Of a stretch of DNA of 64,000 nucleotides, positions 37,753 through 46,119 are shown one piece after another. Within the stretch, counting starts at the first letter, position 1. Every line of letters starts with the position of its first letter. The DNA is taken from assembly GCA_963707135.1 (NCBI GenBank), contig CAVPOY010000002.1:28411-92410 (forward strand). The letters are read 5' to 3'. The DNA is from JBGSTR01 sp963707135. Lineage in GTDB: Bacteria; Pseudomonadota; Gammaproteobacteria; Chromatiales; Chromatiaceae. The translations under genes and the position numbers were made by a program. The notes below the pieces were generated by a model that worked only from the letters and a program-made list of their open reading frames with translations, did not search any database and was not told where the DNA came from.

Positions 37753-39489
37753 TTACTCGGGAACGCCCGCCTTTCTCAAGGCGTCGACCAGGATATCCAG
37801 CGTCCGCGCGTCCTTGAACGGAAACGCGAAGGATAGGCGCTTGATCGCCAGGTCAGGGCTCCCGATCAGCAGCTCCGCCGCCTCCCACTCGGCCCGGTCC
37901 TGGTGTCCCACTCGAGCAAGGGCGGCCGCGTTCCACAGGCGCGCCCGCGTGTAGCCGGGATTGATCGCCAGAACGCGTTGGAACGCTGCGGCCGACTCAT
38001 CGTAGCGTCCTTGCGCAAATCGGATCTCGCCCAGGATTTCGAGATATGACGCCGGCGGCCGCGGGTTCAGCCGCATCGCGTTTTCCAGTGCAGTCTCCGC
38101 CTTGTTGGAACGGCCGGCATAGTTCAAGGTCCAGGCAAGCAGGGCGTAGGCGTCCGCGTAGTTCGGGTGAACCGCGATCGCGCGCTCGGCGGCGGCTATG
38201 GCCTCCAGATGTCGGCGTTGAAACAGCGCGATCTCGCCCGTTGCGAAGTACGCCTGCGGGATGGAGGGGTCCAGGCTCACCGCCTTGGCCGCGTTCTCCG
38301 CGGCGAGCGACAGGGAGCGCGAGGGCGCGGGTGTCCAGCCGTCGATGGCGTCGCGGGCATAGGTCAGGGCCAGGCCCGCGTAGGCCCGCGCAAACGACGG
38401 GTCCAGCGTGATCGCCCGCTCGAACTCGGCCCTCGCCGACAGGTTCTGATCTTCGTCACGGGTCCCGTGATCTTCCAGGCCGCGCAGATAATGATCGTAG
38501 GCCGCGACGCTCGCGGTCGGGCGGCTTGCCAGATTCTCTTGGGCGGAAGGGGCGAGCTCCAGATTGAGCGCCGCGATGACGGCGGCCGCGAGCCTATCCT
38601 GAATCTCGAACAGGTCGCTCACCCGGCCGCTGTAGCGTTCGCCCCAGAGGGCGCGCTCAGTGCGTGCGACGATGACCTGCACGTTGATCCGGAGATCCGT
38701 TTCCTGACGCTGCACACTGCCCACGATCACATAATCGACGTCCAGCGCGGCGGAGACCCGCCCCGGTCGGGCGCCGCCATTCGTGGACGAAATCGCCGAG
38801 CCGGGTGCGATAACCAGCAGGCCTTGTGCCTTGGAGAGATCGGTGATCAGGTCGGCCGTGATGCCGTTCGCGAAATAGTCCTCTTCCGGGGCCTCGCCGA
38901 GATTCTGGAAGGGCAGTACCGCCACGGCGGGTGCACCGGACAGAGGCTGAGACGAGGCGGGCGATTCGGTGGCCCGTTGCCAGAAGGCCCGGGTCGCGAT
39001 CAGGACCAGGATCAGGATCGCGAGGCCCCCGAGCACCCAGGGAAGTCTTGGCCTCCGGTCCCGCCGCCGAGTCGATGCGGCCTGACGCGAACTTGCAGCC
39101 GCTTCCTCGTCCGTTTCGATGACCGGCGTCACCTCGGCGATCAGGCGGTAGCCGCTCTTCGGAACCGTTTCGATCACGCGGGGGTCGTGCGCGTCGTCCC
39201 CGAACACCCGCCTGAGCTTCGCGATGGCCTTGGTGACCGAGTCCTCGGTGACGACCCTGCCCGGCCAGAGCTGCTCCTCCAGCTCGGACCGGCTCACGAC
39301 GCGTCCCGCGTGCTCGGCCAGGTAGACCAGCACCAGCATCACCTTGGCCTCGAGCCGGGTTTCCTCCCCGTCGATGGTCACGCGAAGGCTCGGGGGCTCC
39401 ACGCGCCAACCGGCGATCTCGAACGAGCGCGCCTGAGTCGGGGACCTTTCGCTCAACGGGGATGCGACTCCGCGCGAATAAACAGACAT
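37753..39489 (-). CDS. Membrane-anchored winged-helix (CadC-like) regulator with TPR sensor domain
   Basis: 578 residues. An OmpR-type winged helix (about 25-120; SRSELEEQLWPGRVVTEDSVTKAI, VPKSGYRLIAEV) is followed by one membrane helix (about 150-168), a domain that opens AVAVLPFQNLGEAPEEDYFANGI, and several TPR repeats (~340-540). In this architecture the DNA-binding part is cytoplasmic and the sensor is periplasmic. It is convergent with the NAGGN operon. Its target genes are unknown. Confidence 0.82.
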   Translation of the reverse strand: MSVYSRGVASPLSERSPTQARSFEIAGWRVEPPSLRVTIDGEETRLEAKVMLVLVYLAEHAGRVVSRSELEEQLWPGRVVTEDSVTKAIAKLRRVFGDDAHDPRVIETVPKSGYRLIAEVTPVIETDEEAAASSRQAASTRRRDRRPRLPWVLGGLAILILVLIATRAFWQRATESPASSQPLSGAPAVAVLPFQNLGEAPEEDYFANGITADLITDLSKAQGLLVIAPGSAISSTNGGARPGRVSAALDVDYVIVGSVQRQETDLRINVQVIVARTERALWGERYSGRVSDLFEIQDRLAAAVIAALNLELAPSAQENLASRPTASVAAYDHYLRGLEDHGTRDEDQNLSARAEFERAITLDPSFARAYAGLALTYARDAIDGWTPAPSRSLSLAAENAAKAVSLDPSIPQAYFATGEIALFQRRHLEAIAAAERAIAVHPNYADAYALLAWTLNYAGRSNKAETALENAMRLNPRPPASYLEILGEIRFAQGRYDESAAAFQRVLAINPGYTRARLWNAAALARVGHQDRAEWEAAELLIGSPDLAIKRLSFAFPFKDARTLDILVDALRKAGVPE

Positions 39490-39685
39490 GGAAAGAATGA
39501 CCTGGGCGCGTCGGAAATACTTCCGGAAAAGGCCGGGACTCCGTCGGTACCTCGTAGGAGCATAGCGCTATCTTCAGAAGCGGTAACGCCCAACGCCGTA
39601 TCGACCGGTCACGACCGGGCGCGTACGACCCCCCGGGGCCTGGAGGGCGAAGCCGATCAAGAGACTGCCATCCGGAGGATGAGAA

Positions 39686-40084
39686 ATGAAAGCCTTGAAC
39701 CGCATCGTTGGATCAGCCGCACTGGCCCTTTTCGCAACCACGGTCCTGGCGCAAGAGCCGCCCGCCTTCTACAAGGACACCTACCCGGAGCACGCGCTCA
39801 GATCCAGGCTCGATGCCGAGGCGGTGCTCTCGGGCGACGGGGCCAAGCTCGATGGCAAGACCCGCGAGCTGATCGCCTTGGGCGTGGCCGCCCAGGTTCC
39901 GTGCGCCTATTGTGTCTACTACCACGACAAGGCCGCCCGCGCGGAAGGGGCGTCCGAGGCCGAGGTCAGGGAAGCGGTGGCGACGGCGGCGCACGTGCGC
40001 CACTGGAGCACCGTCCTGAACGGCATGGCCTACGACTTCAGCGCCTTCAAGGCCGAGGTCGACGCCCTCATGGCCTCGGACTGA
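39686..40084 (+). CDS. Exported carboxymuconolactone decarboxylase/AhpD-like protein
   Basis: 132 residues with a signal peptide (1-22, cleavage near VLAQE). The AhpD redox motif is complete: Cys73-x-x-Cys76 followed by His80 in PCAYCVYYH, with an upstream glutamate in TRELIALGVAAQ. Cytoplasmic AhpD reduces peroxiredoxin; a secreted form suggests a periplasmic thiol role, which is an inference. It lies 171 nt before an exported DsrE-like protein. Confidence 0.78.
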   Translation: MKALNRIVGSAALALFATTVLAQEPPAFYKDTYPEHALRSRLDAEAVLSGDGAKLDGKTRELIALGVAAQVPCAYCVYYHDKAARAEGASEAEVREAVATAAHVRHWSTVLNGMAYDFSAFKAEVDALMASD

Positions 40085-40255
40085 CGTCTAGCCCGCTGGG
40101 CAACGAATCGACCGCCCCAATCGTCCGGAGCACCGGGGCCGCCGTCGGGCGGCTGGCCGGGCTCGGACGGGCACGGGTCACCTCGCGGCCGCGAGCCCGG
40201 CGACCGTAGCGCCTTCAGACCGATTCAGCCCCGCGACAACAGGAAAGAGGAGGCG

Positions 40256-40702
40256 ATGATGAGCTTCAAGCAAGCAGCTACTGGTTTTCTGATACTCCTG
40301 CTGGCTGCCGGGGTCTCCGGGCCCGCTTTCTCGGAAGAGCCGGGCGATGGCTGGGAGAAGGTGGTCTTCCATCTGGACGAGACGGCAAACGCGCGTTGGG
40401 CCTTGATGCTGGCCCGGTCGTACCTGGACGACAGCCCGAAGGCGAGGATCGCGTTCGTCGCCTACGGCCCCGGGGTCGACTTCCTGCTCGACGATGCGAA
40501 GGACAAACGCGGCGACCCCTACGACCACGCGGTGATGAGCCTGATCGATCGGGGGGTCGAGTTTCGGGTCTGCGCGGCGACGCTCGGCGCGCGGAAGATC
40601 GCGCGTGAGGAACTGCTCGACGGGGTCTCGGTCGTTCCGTCCGGCATTTCGGAGATCGCCCGGCTGCAGCTCAGAGAGGGGTACGCCTACCTCAAGCCGT
40701 AA
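40256..40702 (+). CDS. Exported DsrE-family protein
   Basis: 148 residues with a signal peptide (1-26, cleavage near AFSEE). The mature part has the DsrE fold: VVFHLDET, IAFVAYGPGVDFLL, and the conserved cysteine in GVEFRVCAATLGARK. Periplasmic DsrE-like proteins are often encoded with sulfur-oxidation or thiol-redox genes. Here it follows the AhpD-like exported gene in the same direction. The function is unproven. Confidence 0.75.
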   Translation: MMSFKQAATGFLILLLAAGVSGPAFSEEPGDGWEKVVFHLDETANARWALMLARSYLDDSPKARIAFVAYGPGVDFLLDDAKDKRGDPYDHAVMSLIDRGVEFRVCAATLGARKIAREELLDGVSVVPSGISEIARLQLREGYAYLKP

Positions 40703-40996
40703 GCCGATAGCGCAGCCCCGCCGCGCCGGGATGCCAACGGGTCGTCGGCCGAGCGAGAGCCGCGCTCGCATTTGTCGCGACTGCCTCAGTTTTCCCGCCC
40801 CCACATGAGCGAGAGGGCCGGGCAATAGTGACGCCGATGCTCCACGGACGGAACTTCCCTATTCCGCCTTTCCCGCGAGGGGGAGAGGGTCAGGCAGAGG
40901 GCAACGGTAAACGATGCGGTTCGCCGGGCTCACCGCATCCCACGGGGCGGCATCGACTGTGTTGGGTACCGAGTGCCCGGGTGGGTTCGCGTCGCT

Positions 40997-42343
40997 TCAG
41001 GCCCAGCCGTGGGCCAAGCCTCGGAAATCTCGAACACGCTCGAACGCAAATTGCGGGTCATCTCGAAGCTGATCCTGGTTGTACCGGGCGAAGTCGCGCT
41101 GGAACGCCGCGCGCTCATGCCATTGTTCCGCGCTGAATGTGCCGAATCCGCGAAGGACCCGCACGCTGGGCACGCCGCCGAGGCCGAGGAGCCCGGCACC
41201 GCCGATACCCGAGAAGAACTTGGGCTGCAGGATCAGGTCCACGGCCCGCGCGTCCGTTCCCGCGCCGGCTTTTGGACCGCGCGTCGCCGCCCGCAGGTTC
41301 AGCGAGTAGCACGGCTGGTTGAGTGTCATCAGGTGCTTGCGGCGCGCCGGGGCGGCGCGGGTGAGATAGTCCGCGTCGCGCACGCTCAAGTCCCGCAGCG
41401 CCTCCGCAAGCCGGATCAGCCCTTCCCGGCTCTCCGCGGACACGGGCAGCGCCGAGATTCGAGCGTCCAGCTCACGCGAAGACCGCAGGCCATGCCGCCG
41501 CCAGGGCTCGGGCACCGTGCGTTGGCCGGTGAAGGCCCAGAGCAGGTCCGCGGCGAGCCGCTCAAGGCGGCGGTGCAGGCGCCGCACGAGGTCCTCGAAC
41601 CCCGGTTCGGCCAGCACCGACCAGCCCGGGAGCCGGATCACGCAGCCAAGCGGGCGCTCGCCGCGAATCGCCGCCGCGTCGTCCGGTCTCAGGAGCCGGG
41701 CGCCCTGGATGCCGAGATCGAGATCGGACAGCGATTCGGCCAGCACCCGCGCGCCGAGGAACGCGAGCGGATCCAGGGCCTGGCGGCGCAACAGCGGGTC
41801 TCGGACCTCGGCCAGGTGCTCTGCCCCGGCGAGGGTACGCAACGCCTCCGCTTCCCAGTAAAGCAGATGCAGATGAAATTGCTTCTCCGCTTGGACGCTC
41901 TCGCGATCGCGGGTGTTGGGGTCGCAGTTCAGGGCGAGTTGCGGCTCGCCGCCCGCGAGGCCGAAGCGTCGGATCACGTCCGGCAGGGATACGAATCGGA
42001 CGAAGCCGAGCCCGGTCCGCCACAACGCCCGGCCAGTGGCCGGCCGGACCGCGCACGCGGTGGACCTCGGCTGGGGGGATACCTCGGAGAGCATCAGATC
42101 GAAAAGGCTGTGCGGCGAGGCCTTATCGATCAGCGCCAGGGTTTCCGCGCCGCCGCAGTCCAGATGCTGGACCGTGCGGCGGGCGAAACGCACCCGCGGG
42201 TCCGAGTGGTGGATTTCGGTGTCGTTCAGGGCATAGTCGGCCGGCGCCCCCGGCACGCGGAGCTGCCGCCACGCCACGCTGAGCCGGCCGGCGTCATCCG
42301 GCAGGAGCGTGTCGAATGGGTCGGGAACGGACGCGTCAGACAC
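40997..42343 (-). CDS. Conserved-looking protein of unknown function
   Basis: 448 residues, no signal peptide and no membrane helix. I do not recognise it. Visible features are an HxH motif at His157/His159 (AEKQFHLHLLYW) after an NCDPNTRDRES loop, and a Gly-rich stretch (FFSGIGGAGLLGLGGVP) in the C-terminal third. The histidine pair and charged core suggest an enzyme, but no fold is assigned. Codon use and strand match the transport operon upstream, but 167 nt with a strong hairpin separate them. Confidence 0.6.
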   Translation of the reverse strand: MSDASVPDPFDTLLPDDAGRLSVAWRQLRVPGAPADYALNDTEIHHSDPRVRFARRTVQHLDCGGAETLALIDKASPHSLFDLMLSEVSPQPRSTACAVRPATGRALWRTGLGFVRFVSLPDVIRRFGLAGGEPQLALNCDPNTRDRESVQAEKQFHLHLLYWEAEALRTLAGAEHLAEVRDPLLRRQALDPLAFLGARVLAESLSDLDLGIQGARLLRPDDAAAIRGERPLGCVIRLPGWSVLAEPGFEDLVRRLHRRLERLAADLLWAFTGQRTVPEPWRRHGLRSSRELDARISALPVSAESREGLIRLAEALRDLSVRDADYLTRAAPARRKHLMTLNQPCYSLNLRAATRGPKAGAGTDARAVDLILQPKFFSGIGGAGLLGLGGVPSVRVLRGFGTFSAEQWHERAAFQRDFARYNQDQLRDDPQFAFERVRDFRGLAHGWA

Positions 42344-42411
42344 GCTGCGGACCGCGAGCTCCGGGGCGACGCATCCTCACGCGGCCGTCGCGGGGGGCGA
42401 CGCCCGGTGCG

Positions 42412-42431
42412 GTCGGGGGACGGCCCCCGAC
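42412..42431 (-). terminator. Terminator-like hairpin after the MCE operon
   Basis: Perfect 8-bp stem GTCGGGGG / CCCCCGAC with a 4-nt loop, 80 nt downstream of the lipoprotein stop on the minus strand. No T-run follows. It probably ends or attenuates the transport operon before the unknown 448-aa gene. Confidence 0.45.
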
Positions 42432-42510
42432 GTCCGAACGCAAGAGGACGTGCCGAAGGTGCTTCCTGCTGGTCGCAAAGGCCGATGGACTGGCCCGTTC
42501 AACCCGCGCG

Positions 42511-43164
42511 TCATAATGCCGCACCCGCGCCCAAGCGCGGCTTCAACCCCTGCAGGTCGCGCACGGCGTCCGCTGCCAGGCGCGCCGCGAGCCGATTGAA
42601 GGCCTCGGCCATGGCGTCGGGTGTGCTGGCATTCGCAATCTCCGCGGCGCTGTACTGCCGGGACGCCACCGGGGCGCCGTCGCTCGCGCGCACCAGGACC
42701 AGACTCAGGGCCCCGACCACCCGCGGGGGCTGGTCGGTCGGCAGGTGCTCGAAGCGTGCCAGCTCGCCGCCGAGGACGAAATCAGGCCGGGCCCGATCGG
42801 CCGGGATGGCAACGGTCCGGAACACGCGCGCGGCCCGGATCGCCTCGACCAGGGACTGGGAGAGCGCCTGCGAAGGCGCCTGCTCCCAGAGCAGGTCCTC
42901 GTAGCGCTGGACCAGCTGAGGTTCTGCCCCGGTGCGGTAGACGATCTGCTTGCCGCCGACGAAGCCCCGTGCCGCCAGGTTGTTGACCTGCAGTACAGCC
43001 GCCAACGGCGCGCCGGTCGGGCCTTCCAGCGGCACCGGTTCCAGGCTGTAGAAGCGGTCGCGTCGCAGCGGTTCCGTCGAGCCGCAGCCGGCGAGCGCCA
43101 GGCTCAGGATCAGCAGGGGCGCCAGACACCGTGGCGCGAGGGCGATTCGGGTCACTTGAACCAT
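42511..43164 (-). CDS. ABC-type transport auxiliary lipoprotein
   Basis: 217 residues with lipobox LALAGC (Cys27). The mature protein opens DRFYSLEPVPL and has the ABC_trans_aux pattern (FVGGKQIVYRTG). Such lipoproteins dock MCE transport complexes to the outer membrane, as PqiC does. The start overlaps the MCE gene stop by 13 nt. This is a second system, separate from pqiABC. Confidence 0.82.
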   Translation of the reverse strand: MVQVTRIALAPRCLAPLLILSLALAGCGSTEPLRRDRFYSLEPVPLEGPTGAPLAAVLQVNNLAARGFVGGKQIVYRTGAEPQLVQRYEDLLWEQAPSQALSQSLVEAIRAARVFRTVAIPADRARPDFVLGGELARFEHLPTDQPPRVVGALSLVLVRASDGAPVASRQYSAAEIANASTPDAMAEAFNRLAARLAADAVRDLQGLKPRLGAGAAL

Positions 43165-44282
43165 GGCGTCCGGTCCTCCTCGGTCCGGTCTTCGAGGATG
43201 ACCAGCGGCTTTCGGCGCACGTCCCTGAGCAGGGCCGAGAGGTCGCGGCTCGCGTCCTCGATGTTGGTCAGAATCGGGGTCAGCGAGGAGCTCAATTCCT
43301 GAAGCAGGAACTGGGTGTCGTTCAGGGATCGCTGCAGCGCCGGCTTGTTGGTCCGGACCGTGTCGCGGATCTCGACGGCCAGGTCGCCATAATTGCGCAC
43401 GGCGCTCTGCACCTCCTGGGTGCTTCCGCTCAGCTGCGACGACACCTCGGCCAGATTCTTCGACATCTGCTCGACGGAGCCCAGGATGGCGCTGACCTTG
43501 TCCGCGTCCACGGCCCTCTCCAGTTCCGCGGAAAGCTTCTGTAGGCTCTCGAAGGCCCCCGCGAGCCTATCCCGGTTCGCCCCCTGGTCGTCTCCGGTTC
43601 CGAGCAGCGCCTCGATGGCATCGATCTGCGCCTTGATGCTGGCGAGCGCCGGCGCGATCGTGTCCTCGACCATCTGCCTGAGCGATTCGGTGAGATCGTC
43701 GAGCTTGGCCACCAGGTTGGTGTCCCTGGGCGCGACCGCGATGGTGTCGCCGTCCACGAGCAGACCCGATTGTGTCCCGTTCTCGAACGGCCCGGGGTCG
43801 GTTCCGGGCAGCACGAGAATGGCGTCGCTCTCGAGCAGACCGGCGGCGCCGATTTTAGCCTGGCTTCCGATCGGCACCGGCCAGGAGCCCCGAATCCTCA
43901 ACGTGGCGTGGAAGCAGGGCAGGGGGCCCGACAGGCGTTCGCGGTCGCCCGGCCTCGGCGGACAGTGCTCTGCCTCGGCGTCGCGGCCCGGGAACCGGGG
44001 CGTCACCCGCTCGACAATGCCGATGACGTAGCCGTTCTGAATCACCCGCACACCGGCGAACAGACCATCGGCGTCGGGAAAGAAGGCATTCAGCCGGTAG
44101 GCCCCGCCGATCAGGCCGGGCATCAGGAGGGCAAAGGCCCCGAGTGCCACCGCGGCCATGGAGAGCACGAAGGCGCCGGCCAGGACAAGATCGCGGCGTC
44201 TTGCACGCGCGGCATGTTTCCCCGGAGCGCCGATCTCGGGCGGGGAATAGAGTCGGTTCAATCGGGTCTCGGGCCCGCTCAA
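43152..44282 (-). CDS. MlaD-like MCE-domain protein
   Basis: 376 residues. One N-terminal helix (about 31-56), a single MCE domain (LNAFFPDADGLFAGVRVIQNGYVIGIV, with a Cys-containing insert, then GLLESDAILVLPG) and a long C-terminal coiled coil (about 190-350). It would form the periplasmic lipid-binding ring of an MlaFED-type importer/exporter. The start overlaps the ATPase stop (ATGA). Confidence 0.85.
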   Translation of the reverse strand: MSGPETRLNRLYSPPEIGAPGKHAARARRRDLVLAGAFVLSMAAVALGAFALLMPGLIGGAYRLNAFFPDADGLFAGVRVIQNGYVIGIVERVTPRFPGRDAEAEHCPPRPGDRERLSGPLPCFHATLRIRGSWPVPIGSQAKIGAAGLLESDAILVLPGTDPGPFENGTQSGLLVDGDTIAVAPRDTNLVAKLDDLTESLRQMVEDTIAPALASIKAQIDAIEALLGTGDDQGANRDRLAGAFESLQKLSAELERAVDADKVSAILGSVEQMSKNLAEVSSQLSGSTQEVQSAVRNYGDLAVEIRDTVRTNKPALQRSLNDTQFLLQELSSSLTPILTNIEDASRDLSALLRDVRRKPLVILEDRTEEDRTPWFK

Positions 44283-45019
44283 GGCCGGCCTCGCAGGACG
44301 TAGCTCAGCTCCAGGCGTCGGTCGGCGGCCTGCTCGAGGTCCGCCGGCGGCCCCTGGAACAGCAGCCGGCCGCGGTCGAGGACGGCGACCCGATCGCAGG
44401 CGGACTCGAGCACGCCCGGGCGGTTGTCGGTGGCGATCAGGGTCAGAGCCGCGTTCTCCCGTTGTTCGCGCAGGACCTGCAGCGTCTCCCGAGCGGCCTG
44501 CGGGTCGAGACCGTCGGTGAGGCCGTCCCAGACCAGGAGCCGCGGGTGGTGAATCAGCGCCCGCGCCAGCTCGACCCGTCGTCTTTGCCCCAGTGACAGG
44601 GCGCGCGGCAGATGGTTCTCGAGGCCGTCGAGCCGCAGCAGCGTCAAGACCAGGCGGGCGGCCCGGGCCATTGCCCTGTGCCCACCGGGCGTTCGGCGCA
44701 GCGGCAACAGGAGGTTTTCGATCACGGTGCGGCTCGCCAGCAGGGATCCACCCTGGAGCACCGCGCCGATGTCGACGCGCAGTCGGTTTATGCCCCGGTC
44801 GCCAACCTGGTCAAGGTCCTCGCCCAGAACGCGAATTGTACCCGCGGACGGGGCGTCGAGGCCCAATATGAGTCGGGTCAGCAGGCTCTTGCCGGCCCCG
44901 TTGGGACCGACGATCAGGAGCCACTCCCCTTCCGCCACCGAGAGTCGGATATCCGAGAGCGCGCAGCGACCGCCGACGTGCTGATAGACCCCATCGAGCT
45001 CCAGCGCGGCCTGGCCCAT
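44279..45019 (-). CDS. MlaF-like ABC ATPase with degenerate catalytic residues
   Basis: 246 residues. Walker A GPNGAGKS (38-45), Q-loop Gln89 and the LSLGQ signature (141-145) are intact. The Walker B region reads LLVWDGLTDGLDP, so the catalytic glutamate after Asp165 is glycine. The switch histidine, usually in THD, is threonine in ATDNRPG (Thr197). Both changes are clear in the DNA and no frameshift is nearby. Such a subunit may bind ATP but hydrolyse it poorly. It sits between permease and MCE genes with overlaps on both sides. Confidence 0.88.
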   Translation of the reverse strand: MGQAALELDGVYQHVGGRCALSDIRLSVAEGEWLLIVGPNGAGKSLLTRLILGLDAPSAGTIRVLGEDLDQVGDRGINRLRVDIGAVLQGGSLLASRTVIENLLLPLRRTPGGHRAMARAARLVLTLLRLDGLENHLPRALSLGQRRRVELARALIHHPRLLVWDGLTDGLDPQAARETLQVLREQRENAALTLIATDNRPGVLESACDRVAVLDRGRLLFQGPPADLEQAADRRLELSYVLRGRP

Positions 45020-45831
45020 CAGCCGCGCGTCACCAGGATGATCAAGAGGTCCGTGACCAGAATCGTCGTCACGGCCCCGATCATGGTGGCCGTGCCGGCC
45101 TGCCCGATGCCCCGCGGGTCGCGGCCGGCACGAGTCCCGTTGACGGTCGCGATCAGGGCGATCAGCAGCGCGAACAGCTGGGGCTTGAGCAGTGCCTCAA
45201 ACAGATCGCCGACGCTGAGCGCGCGCACCAGGGCGTCCAGGAAGACCGCCGCCGGGACGTCGGCCGTGCCCCAGAGCCAAAGGATGGCCGCTCCGAAGGT
45301 CACCAGACTGCCCCAGACGGTGAACGCGAAGCTCATCAACAGCATCGACAAGAGCACCGGTCCCACCGTGTACTGAATCGGGTTGACCCCGCTGACGAGC
45401 AGACCGTCGACCTCCCCGGTAGCGGACAGGGTGGCCTGGCGCACCGTGAGGTCGACCCCGGCGCGCCCCGCGACCAGGATGCCGACCAGCACCGGAACCA
45501 ACTCCATGACCACGGCATAGGTGACGGACAACAGCACCAATCCAGGCAGATTGAGCTTCAGCAGGACCGCCTCGGTCTGGCGCCCCAGGATCGCTCCGGC
45601 GGCGGCCGCCACCAGCGTGATCGCCGGCAGGATAGAGAGCCCCGCTTGCCGCAGTGAGTCCACAAAAGCGGGCAGGTCGAGCCGCGCCCGGCCGAGCAGT
45701 ATTTCGAGGTAGAGCCTGACACAGTAGGCGACGGTGAGGCCGGCCAGTCCGACCTGGGCTATCAGGCCCGACGGGCCGCTGAACAGCCGATCCGTGCTGC
45801 GGCCGGTGCCGATGTCCCGGGTAATGGCCAT
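45019..45831 (-). CDS. MlaE-like ABC transporter permease
   Basis: 270 residues with 5-6 membrane helices and the MlaE/YrbE-family signature around MELVPVLVGILVAGRAG, followed by TGEVDGLLVSGVNPIQY. It is the inner-membrane core of an MCE lipid transporter. It is first in a four-gene operon (permease, ATPase, MCE, lipoprotein). Repeat copy C lies in its upstream region, so the operon promoter is within or near that repeat. Confidence 0.87.
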   Translation of the reverse strand: MAITRDIGTGRSTDRLFSGPSGLIAQVGLAGLTVAYCVRLYLEILLGRARLDLPAFVDSLRQAGLSILPAITLVAAAAGAILGRQTEAVLLKLNLPGLVLLSVTYAVVMELVPVLVGILVAGRAGVDLTVRQATLSATGEVDGLLVSGVNPIQYTVGPVLLSMLLMSFAFTVWGSLVTFGAAILWLWGTADVPAAVFLDALVRALSVGDLFEALLKPQLFALLIALIATVNGTRAGRDPRGIGQAGTATMIGAVTTILVTDLLIILVTRG

Positions 45832-45912
45832 GGGCTCTTGATGTCTTGCTGGATATGGGGCGCCGGACCGCAGGGTGTGCTGTCGGTGCGGCGATCAGAC
45901 GGCCATTCTAAG

Positions 45913-46058
45913 GAGATGCCGATCAAATGCCATCCTGGCATTCGATCGGTTCGCGCTCCGCGAGGCGTGACTTCCGCAGCCCGCCATTTTCAATGGCTTA
46001 CATCAATTGAAAATACCGGAGCCTCGTTGGCCCGGACGGGAAGCGCAATAGACCAGCG
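45913..46058 (+). repeat. 146-bp palindromic intergenic repeat, copy C
   Basis: Full-length copy. A first hairpin, AATGCCA / TGGCATT, is perfect, and a second perfect inverted repeat, ATTTTCAAT / ATTGAAAAT, flanks an 11-nt spacer. It aligns end to end with copy A and lies between the RyR-domain gene stop and the MlaE-like start. Confidence 0.75.
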
Positions 46059-46119
46059 ATTTCCCCGAGGCCATACGGATAATGACCCGCCGATGAGGCT
46101 CCTTCGGTCCGGCGGGGGT

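Noticed and set aside
40973..42904. 643-codon plus-strand open frame opposite the 448-aa gene
   Set aside because: Composition is typical of an antisense shadow, and it also overlaps the lipoprotein gene of the MCE operon.
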